A DNA stretch of 64,000 bases from JAHFUS01 sp035689115 (GTDB taxonomy: Bacteria > Actinomycetota > Acidimicrobiia > Acidimicrobiales > GCA-2861595), in assembly GCA_035689115.1 (NCBI GenBank), contig DASSMA010000056.1, forward strand, positions 1 to 64,000. Reading direction: 5' to 3'. Shown in pieces: positions 58,734 to 64,000 of the stretch (its first letter is position 1; each line of letters opens with the position of its first letter). Both the position numbers and the translations under genes were made by a program. The notes beneath the pieces were generated by a model, which saw nothing but the letters and a program-made list of their open reading frames with translations, was not told the DNA's origin and made no database searches.

Positions 58734-59849
58734 CTAGAGGTCCCGGTGGATGACGTAGTCGATGGTCTCTTCCAGGAACTGCTTGTGGGCCGACGCCGGC
58801 ACGTGCCGCAGGTCCCGGCCGAACACCGCCTTGGCCTTGCGGGCGTACTCCAGCGACCGGCGGCGGCCGTGGTCGAGGCAGCCGTGGCGGTGCATCAGGG
58901 CGAGCACGTCCTCGACCTCGTCGTCGGTCTTGCCGTCCCGGGGCTTGGAGAGGGTGGCCACCACCCGCCGGCGCTCGCCTGCCGTGCAGCGGCGCAGGAG
59001 GTCGATGAGCAGCAGCGTGCGCTTGCCCTCCCGGATGTCGCCGGCCTGCTCCTTGCCGTAGCGGTCCTCCTCGCCCACCAGGTTCAGGAGGTCGTCCTGG
59101 ATCTGGAAGGCGATGCCGAGGTCCCGCCCGAAGCGCGTGTAGGCGTCGAGGTCCACCGACGGGCCGCCGCCGATGAGGGCGCCGATGCGGCAGGGCGTGA
59201 TGCACGTGTACCAGCAGGTCTTCTTGGTGGTCATCACGTGGTAGTCGCGCTCGGTGAGGTCCCAGTGGCAGTTCTTCACCCACTCCAGCTCCATGGCCTG
59301 GCCCTCGACCGACTCCCGGCCCATGCGCTCGATCTCCCGGAACACCCGCAGGGCCTTCTCCAGGCCGACGACCTCGAGGTTGTCGAGCAGCGGGGTCATG
59401 GTGAGCACGTTGAGGGCGTCGCCGACGTTGATGGCGATGGCCACGCCGTGCTTCTCGTGCATCGTGGGGTCGCCCCGGCGGTGGATCGACTCGTCCTCGA
59501 TGTCGTCGTGCACCAGGAAGGCGTTGTGGAACAGCTCCAGGGCGGTGGCCGAGGGCAGGGCCTCCCCGAGGGACCCGCCGTGGGCCTGGCAGGTGGCCAG
59601 GCACAGGGCCGGGCGCAGGCCCTTGCCGGCCCGCAGCGGGTAGTCGGCCAACCGCTGGGACAGCGCCCGGCGGAAGCGCTTGGCGGCGATGATGCGGCGG
59701 ATCTCGCCGATCACAAGGTCGCGGTAGGTCGACAGCGCCTCGGCCAGCACGGGGCCCGTGCCCGCCTTCCACCCGTTGCCGTTCCCGTTGCCGTCAGGGG
59801 CCGCCCAGGCGGCCGGAGACGGCGCGGCTTCTCGTGAGGTGGTGGCCAA
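58734..59849 (-). CDS. Polyprenyl synthetase (geranylgeranyl-diphosphate synthase-like)
   Basis: A 371-residue trans-prenyltransferase. The first Asp-rich motif appears in FLVHDDIEDESIHRRG and the second in IAFQIQDDLLNLVG; GKGLRPALCLATCQA is the conserved GKxxRP region. It condenses isopentenyl diphosphate with allylic diphosphates to a C15-C20 or longer product; chain length cannot be read safely. The N-terminal ~30 residues are low-complexity, and the TTG start at 59849 is uncertain (GTG near 59753 is an alternative). A PadR regulator lies upstream on the same strand. Confidence 0.9.
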   Translation of the reverse strand: MATTSREAAPSPAAWAAPDGNGNGNGWKAGTGPVLAEALSTYRDLVIGEIRRIIAAKRFRRALSQRLADYPLRAGKGLRPALCLATCQAHGGSLGEALPSATALELFHNAFLVHDDIEDESIHRRGDPTMHEKHGVAIAINVGDALNVLTMTPLLDNLEVVGLEKALRVFREIERMGRESVEGQAMELEWVKNCHWDLTERDYHVMTTKKTCWYTCITPCRIGALIGGGPSVDLDAYTRFGRDLGIAFQIQDDLLNLVGEEDRYGKEQAGDIREGKRTLLLIDLLRRCTAGERRRVVATLSKPRDGKTDDEVEDVLALMHRHGCLDHGRRRSLEYARKAKAVFGRDLRHVPASAHKQFLEETIDYVIHRDL

Positions 59850-59939
59850 CGACGCTGGGGATCCCGGTCGGTGAGGGGCGGCGACGGTCCAGCCCCTTGG
59901 ACCGCCATGAACGGCCGCAGTGTAGGGAACCCCCCGCGG

Positions 59940-60338
59940 TTACGCCACCGCCTCCTCGGCGGTCAGGACCAGCCGCTCGAAGCGGGTGAGGAACCGGGTG
60001 AGCCGCCGGCGCTGCCCGCGCACGGCGTGCACGTGGGCCCGGAGGCGGTCGTGGCCGGCGTCGGTGAGCTCGTAGGTGCGCCGGGCCGGTCCGCGCTGCG
60101 CCGTCTCCCAGTGGGACACGACGGCGCCGACCGCCTCGAGGCCCCGCAGCACGCGGTAGATGCGGCCCCGGTCGAACCCGGGGAGGCCCAGGCCGTCCAG
60201 CTGCTCCTTGAGCTCGTAGCCGTAGGCCGGGCGCTCCACAAGCACCAGGAGCAGGCACGCCTCGACGTAGTCGTGGTAGCTCGGCGACGCGGCGCCCAGG
60301 CCGTCGGTGGAGTGCGGATCGTCCATGGGTGCAAACAT
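59940..60338 (-). CDS. PadR-family transcriptional regulator
   Basis: About 132 residues with a PadR winged helix: DYVEACLLLVLVERPAYGYELKEQLDGLG, FDRGRIYRVLRGLEAVGAVVSHWE and GPARRTYELTDAGHDRL. The C-terminal helix (RLTRFLTRFERLVL) serves dimerisation. These regulators usually repress neighbouring genes in response to small hydrophobic molecules. It is divergent from the molybdopterin enzyme and upstream of the prenyl synthase; either could be its target. ATG 60326 is an alternative start. Confidence 0.85.
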   Translation of the reverse strand: MFAPMDDPHSTDGLGAASPSYHDYVEACLLLVLVERPAYGYELKEQLDGLGLPGFDRGRIYRVLRGLEAVGAVVSHWETAQRGPARRTYELTDAGHDRLRAHVHAVRGQRRRLTRFLTRFERLVLTAEEAVA

Positions 60339-60424
60339 ACGGTGGGCACGTTTCCCGACGGTTGGCTCGGTGTGTCGGCCAAGTGAAACGTCGGGGGCCG
60401 CTCGGTGGACGAAGCTTCGTGCCG

Positions 60425-61975
60425 ATGGTTCGAGACGTCTCCGGGGAATCCCGCCGGCGCGCCGCTCTGGCCGGCCTGCTGGCCGGCTTCGCCGCCCTCG
60501 TGGTGGCCGCCCTGGCCGACGCCGCCTCCGGCCGGGTCCCGTCGCTCGTGGGCGTGGTGGGGCAGGCCGTGATCCGCCGCACCCCCGGCTCCCTGGCCAG
60601 GGCCGGCGTGGAGGCGGTGGGGCGGAGCGACAAGCCCCTGGTGGTGGCCGGAACGGTGATCCTCGCCCTCCTCCTCGCCGCCGTGGTGGGCGTCGCCGCC
60701 GACCGCCGGCGCTCCGTCGGCTACGCCGCCTTCCCGGCCTTCGCCCTCCTCGCCGTCTGGGCGGCGGCGTGGACCCACGCGCCGGTTGCCGGCGCCGCCG
60801 TGGCCGGCGCCCTGGCCGCTGCCGCCGGCATCGCCTCCCTCCGCCTCCTGCTCGGCCCGCCGGCGCCGGAGCCGGAGCCGGAGACCCTCCTCCCCGGCGC
60901 CGGCGCCAGCCGCCGGCGGTTCCTCGTAGCCGGGTCCACGATCGGCGCGGCGGCGGCCGCCGGCCTGGCCACCGGCCGGGTGCTGCGGTCCGGTGGGGGC
61001 CCGCCGCCGCCCGCCGCGCTGCCAGCGACGGCGGACCCGGCACCGGCCCCCGCCGGCGAGCCGCTGGCGGCGGACGGCCTCTCCCCGCTCGTGACCCCCA
61101 CCAGCCGCTTCTTCCGCATCGACGAGGCCCTCGTCCCCCCCGTGGTCAACGAGGAGCGGTGGCGCCTCCGGATCACCGGCATGGTCGCCACACCCCTCGT
61201 CCTCACCTACGCCGACCTGCTGGCCGAGCCGCTGGTGGACCGCCACATCACCATCGCCTGCGTGTCCAACGAGGTGGGCGGCAACCTGGTCGGCACCGCC
61301 CGGTGGACGGGCGTGCGGCTGGCCGACCTGCTCCGCCGGGCCGGGGCCGACCCCGCCGCCACCCAGGTGGTCGGGCGCTCGGTCGACGGCTTCACCGCCG
61401 GGTTCCCCACCGAGGCGGCCCTCGACGGGCGCGACGCCCTGGTGGCCGTCGGCATGGGCGGGCGGGCGCTCACCCGCATCCACGGCTTCCCGGCCCGCCT
61501 GATCGTCCCCGGCCTGTACGGCTACGTGTCGGCCACCAAGTGGCTGAAGGAGATCGAGCTCACAACGTGGGAGGCGTTCGACGCCTACTGGGTGGAGCGC
61601 AACTGGGCCCGGCAGGCGCCGATCAAGGCGCAGTCCCGCATCGACGTCCCGCGGGACTACTCGACGGTGGCCGCCGGCCGTCGGGCGGTGGCCGGCGTGG
61701 CCTGGGCCCCCGGCCCGGGTGTGGCCCGGGTGGAGGTGCGGGTCGACGAAGGGCCGTGGCAGGAGGCGGAGCTCGGGCCGTCGCTCGGGCACGACGCGTG
61801 GCGGCAGTGGAAGGTCGGGTGGGACGCTGCCCCGGGCGACCACGTGCTGCGGGTCCGGGCCACCACCGGCGACGGCGAGGTGCAGACGGAGGCCACCCAC
61901 CGGCCGTTCCCCGACGGGGCGACCGGGTACCACCGCGTCCACGTGGCGGTGTCCGGCCAAGCCGGTAGTTCCTGA
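60425..61975 (+). CDS. Sulfite-oxidase-like molybdopterin oxidoreductase with N-terminal membrane domain
   Basis: A 516-residue protein. Residues 10-155 contain four to five hydrophobic helices. At about residue 162 a twin-arginine-like S-R-R-R-F-L-V-A-G motif and another hydrophobic stretch follow, then the molybdopterin domain: HITIACVSNEVGGNLVGTARWTG with the Mo-ligating Cys279, RIHGFPARLIVPGLYGYVSATKWLKEIEL, and a C-terminal Ig-like dimerisation domain. The catalytic domain should lie outside the membrane. It resembles YedY/sulfite oxidase proteins; the substrate (sulfite, protein methionine sulfoxide or other oxides) is unknown. ATG at 60425; divergent from padR. Confidence 0.87.
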   Translation: MVRDVSGESRRRAALAGLLAGFAALVVAALADAASGRVPSLVGVVGQAVIRRTPGSLARAGVEAVGRSDKPLVVAGTVILALLLAAVVGVAADRRRSVGYAAFPAFALLAVWAAAWTHAPVAGAAVAGALAAAAGIASLRLLLGPPAPEPEPETLLPGAGASRRRFLVAGSTIGAAAAAGLATGRVLRSGGGPPPPAALPATADPAPAPAGEPLAADGLSPLVTPTSRFFRIDEALVPPVVNEERWRLRITGMVATPLVLTYADLLAEPLVDRHITIACVSNEVGGNLVGTARWTGVRLADLLRRAGADPAATQVVGRSVDGFTAGFPTEAALDGRDALVAVGMGGRALTRIHGFPARLIVPGLYGYVSATKWLKEIELTTWEAFDAYWVERNWARQAPIKAQSRIDVPRDYSTVAAGRRAVAGVAWAPGPGVARVEVRVDEGPWQEAELGPSLGHDAWRQWKVGWDAAPGDHVLRVRATTGDGEVQTEATHRPFPDGATGYHRVHVAVSGQAGSS

Positions 61976-62036
61976 CGACAACGTCGATCGGAACGCACGG
62001 TACGTTGGTGCCCCCAAGTCGAGAGGGGGTCCCTAC

Positions 62037-64000
62037 ATGCCGGCAGTCGAGGCGCACGTCGATGCCGTCGTCGTCGGGTCCGGGTTCGGCGGGTCGGTGT
62101 CGGCCTACCGCCTGGCCGAGGCGGGCCGTTCGGTGCTCGTCCTCGAGCGGGGTAAGCCGTACCCGCCCGGGAGCTTCGCCCGCCGGCCCAGGGAGATGGG
62201 CCGCAACATCTGGGACCCGTCCCGGGGGTACCACGGGCTGTTCGACGTGTGGACGTTCCGTGGGCTCGAGGCGGTGGTGTCGAGCGGCCTGGGCGGCGGA
62301 TCGCTGATCTACGCCAACGTCCTGCTGCGCAAGGACGAGCGGTGGTTCGTCCACGAGCACCCGGTGCACGGCGGCGTCGAGAACTGGCCCGTCAGCCGGG
62401 CCGACCTTGACCCCCACTACGACCGCGTCGAGAAGATGATGCGCCCGCAGCACTTCCCGCTCGGGGCGCCCAACTACCCCACGCCCTCCAAGACGGTGGG
62501 CATGCGCGACGCGGCCGGCGCCCTCGGCCTGGACTGGAAGCTCCTGCCGCTGGCCGTCACCTTCGCCAACGAGGGCCGGGCGCCGGCGCTGGCCGAGCCG
62601 ATCCCCGAGTACGAGTATCCCAACATCCACGGCCTCCCCCGGCGCACGTGCCGCCTGTGCGGCGAGTGCGACGTGGGCTGCAACGAGGGCAGCAAGAACA
62701 CCCTCGACCACACCTACCTGTCGGCCGCCAAGCACCAGGGCGCCGAGATCCGCACCCAGTGCGAGGTCCACTCCATCGAGCGCCGGCCCGAGGGCGGCTA
62801 CGTCGTGGGCTACGTGCAGTACGGCGCCGAGCACGAGGGCGTGAAGGTCAACACCGACAAGCTGCCGCTGGTCAAGGTGAGCTGCGACCACCTCGTGCTG
62901 GCCGCCGGCACCCTGGCCACGCCCCACCTGCTGCTGCGCAACCGGAGCGCCCTGCCGGAGCTGGGGCCGGCCCTCGGCACCCGGTTCTGCGGCAACGGCG
63001 ACCTGCTCATGTTCATCCTCGACGCCCACCAGCGGGCGGGCGGCGGCGGCCCCCGCCGGCCCCTCGACCCGAGCCTCGGGCCGGTCATCACCGGCGCCGT
63101 GCGCGTCCCCGACTCGGCCGACGGCGGCGACGGCCCCGGCTACTACATCGAGGACGCCGGCTTCCCCATCGCCGTCGACTGGATGCTCGAGACCCTCACC
63201 GTCCCCTCGCGCGCCAACCGCATCCTGCAGTCGGTGGCGGCCCGGGTGATCTCCCGCATCCGCAAGCACCCCCGCAGCAGCCTCAGCACCGAACTGCAGG
63301 CGCTGATCGGCGAGGCCACGCTGTCGTCCACCTCGCTACCCCTCCTCGGCATGGGCCGCGACATCCCCGACGGCGTCATGCGCATCAAGCGGGGTCAGCT
63401 CGACATCGACTGGACCACCGCCACGTCGAAGGCGTACTTCGAGCGGGTGCGCCACACCATGAAGGCCCTGGGCGCCGAGCTGGGCGGCGAGGTCCAGGAC
63501 AACCCGCTGTGGTGGCTGAAGCGGGTCATCACCGTCCACCCGCTGGGCGGCTGCCCCATGGGCCGCAACCGCGACGAGGGCGTGGTCGACCAGTGGGGCG
63601 AGGCGTTCGACTACCCCGGCCTCCACGTGGTCGACGGCTCGGTGATGCCCGGCCCGGTGGGCGCCAACCCGTCGCTCACCATCGCGGCCTTCGCCGACCG
63701 GGCCATGGACCACCTGCTGGAGTCCCCGGCCCGGCGCACCACCGCCCGGCCGGCCCGCCACGTCGACCCGGTGCCGCCGCCCCCGCCCGAGGGGCCCCAC
63801 ACCAACGGCGACGAGACGGCGGTGTCGTTCACCGAGGAGATGAAGGGCTTCGTCACCTTCGGCTCCACCGACTACGAGACGGCCTACGAGAGCGGGAAGC
63901 TCGAGGGCACCGCCTTCATGTTCCACCTCACCATCACCTGTCCCGACGTGGAGCGCTTCCTGCACGACCGCGACCACCACGGCACGGCGGTGGGCTGGGT
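62037..64000 (+). CDS. GMC-family oxidoreductase (cholesterol-oxidase-like), 3' end beyond the window
   Basis: At least 654 residues, open at the window end. VDAVVVGSGFGGSVSAYRLAEAGRSVLVLERG is the FAD-binding start, SSGLGGGSLIYANVLLR is the GMC signature, and CRLCGECDVGCNEGSKNTL, a Cys-rich insert, is typical of the cholesterol oxidase-like subgroup. HPLGGCPMGRNRDEGVVD and DGSVMPGPVGANPSLTIAAFADR form the catalytic His/Asn region. From residue ~585 a second domain begins (SFTEEMKGFVTFGSTDYETAYESG), also seen in long GMC proteins of actinobacteria. It likely oxidises a sterol or other alcohol. ATG 62037 with GAGAGGGGG upstream. Confidence 0.9.
   Translation, partial: MPAVEAHVDAVVVGSGFGGSVSAYRLAEAGRSVLVLERGKPYPPGSFARRPREMGRNIWDPSRGYHGLFDVWTFRGLEAVVSSGLGGGSLIYANVLLRKDERWFVHEHPVHGGVENWPVSRADLDPHYDRVEKMMRPQHFPLGAPNYPTPSKTVGMRDAAGALGLDWKLLPLAVTFANEGRAPALAEPIPEYEYPNIHGLPRRTCRLCGECDVGCNEGSKNTLDHTYLSAAKHQGAEIRTQCEVHSIERRPEGGYVVGYVQYGAEHEGVKVNTDKLPLVKVSCDHLVLAAGTLATPHLLLRNRSALPELGPALGTRFCGNGDLLMFILDAHQRAGGGGPRRPLDPSLGPVITGAVRVPDSADGGDGPGYYIEDAGFPIAVDWMLETLTVPSRANRILQSVAARVISRIRKHPRSSLSTELQALIGEATLSSTSLPLLGMGRDIPDGVMRIKRGQLDIDWTTATSKAYFERVRHTMKALGAELGGEVQDNPLWWLKRVITVHPLGGCPMGRNRDEGVVDQWGEAFDYPGLHVVDGSVMPGPVGANPSLTIAAFADRAMDHLLESPARRTTARPARHVDPVPPPPPEGPHTNGDETAVSFTEEMKGFVTFGSTDYETAYESGKLEGTAFMFHLTITCPDVERFLHDRDHHGTAVGW

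Overview
The window is very GC-rich DNA packed with genes on both strands and looks chromosomal. Several traits point to an actinobacterium, probably of an Acidimicrobiia-like lineage (an inference from gene content, not a proven placement): GTG/TTG starts and GTGA-type overlaps, a HU protein with a lysine/alanine tail, F420 biosynthesis (CofC), an MshB-like PIG-L deacetylase, a mycothiol-dependent isomerase-family protein, and a uroporphyrinogen-III-synthase/winged-helix nitrate regulator. No tRNA, rRNA, phage or transposase gene was recognised.

Layout. 0.1-9 kb: cyclase/ATPase regulator, hydrolase, large secreted RTX protein, SRPBCC protein. 9-14 kb: nitrate reductase locus (fused FeS/membrane-anchor subunit, molybdopterin catalytic subunit, regulator). 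14-28.4 kb: mixed housekeeping and signalling genes, including two diguanylate cyclases, an MFS exporter with a likely operator, MsrB and a PrmC-like methyltransferase with a perfect palindrome at its start. 28.4-33.3 kb: the highlight, a five-gene glycine-reductase-type operon (grdE-like, grdB, grdC, thioredoxin, grdA). Both grdB and grdA carry an in-frame UGA exactly where the families carry selenocysteine. 33.3-44 kb: TolB-like protein, ECF sigma/putative anti-sigma pair, thiC with TPP riboswitch, several small enzymes, rnhB, selD (selenophosphate synthetase) and cutA. 44-50.3 kb: GH38 mannosidase, gpsA, phosphoesterase, cofC, PIG-L. 50.4-64 kb: AK-rich protein, HU, Mug-type glycosylase, two CooC-like ATPases with a ferredoxin, principal-type sigma factor, CAP protein, polyprenyl synthase, PadR regulator, sulfite-oxidase-like enzyme and a GMC oxidoreductase cut by the window end.

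How it fits together. SelD makes the selenophosphate needed for selenocysteine, so the two UGA codons in the grd operon are likely decoded rather than mutations. The operon encodes the selenoprotein carrier GrdA, the selenoprotein reductase GrdB, GrdC and a dedicated thioredoxin. It differs from the clostridial system in two ways: no GrdD is present here, and the GrdE-like subunit has Gln-Leu where clostridial GrdE has the Asn-Cys that becomes a pyruvoyl group. Its substrate and energy coupling are therefore open. A second non-coding theme is a family of intergenic repeats (positions 1-80, 10587-10612, 55031-55210, 56221-56399). Three copies share a covarying small hairpin, and two of them bracket a CooC-like ATPase/ferredoxin cassette in inverted orientation.
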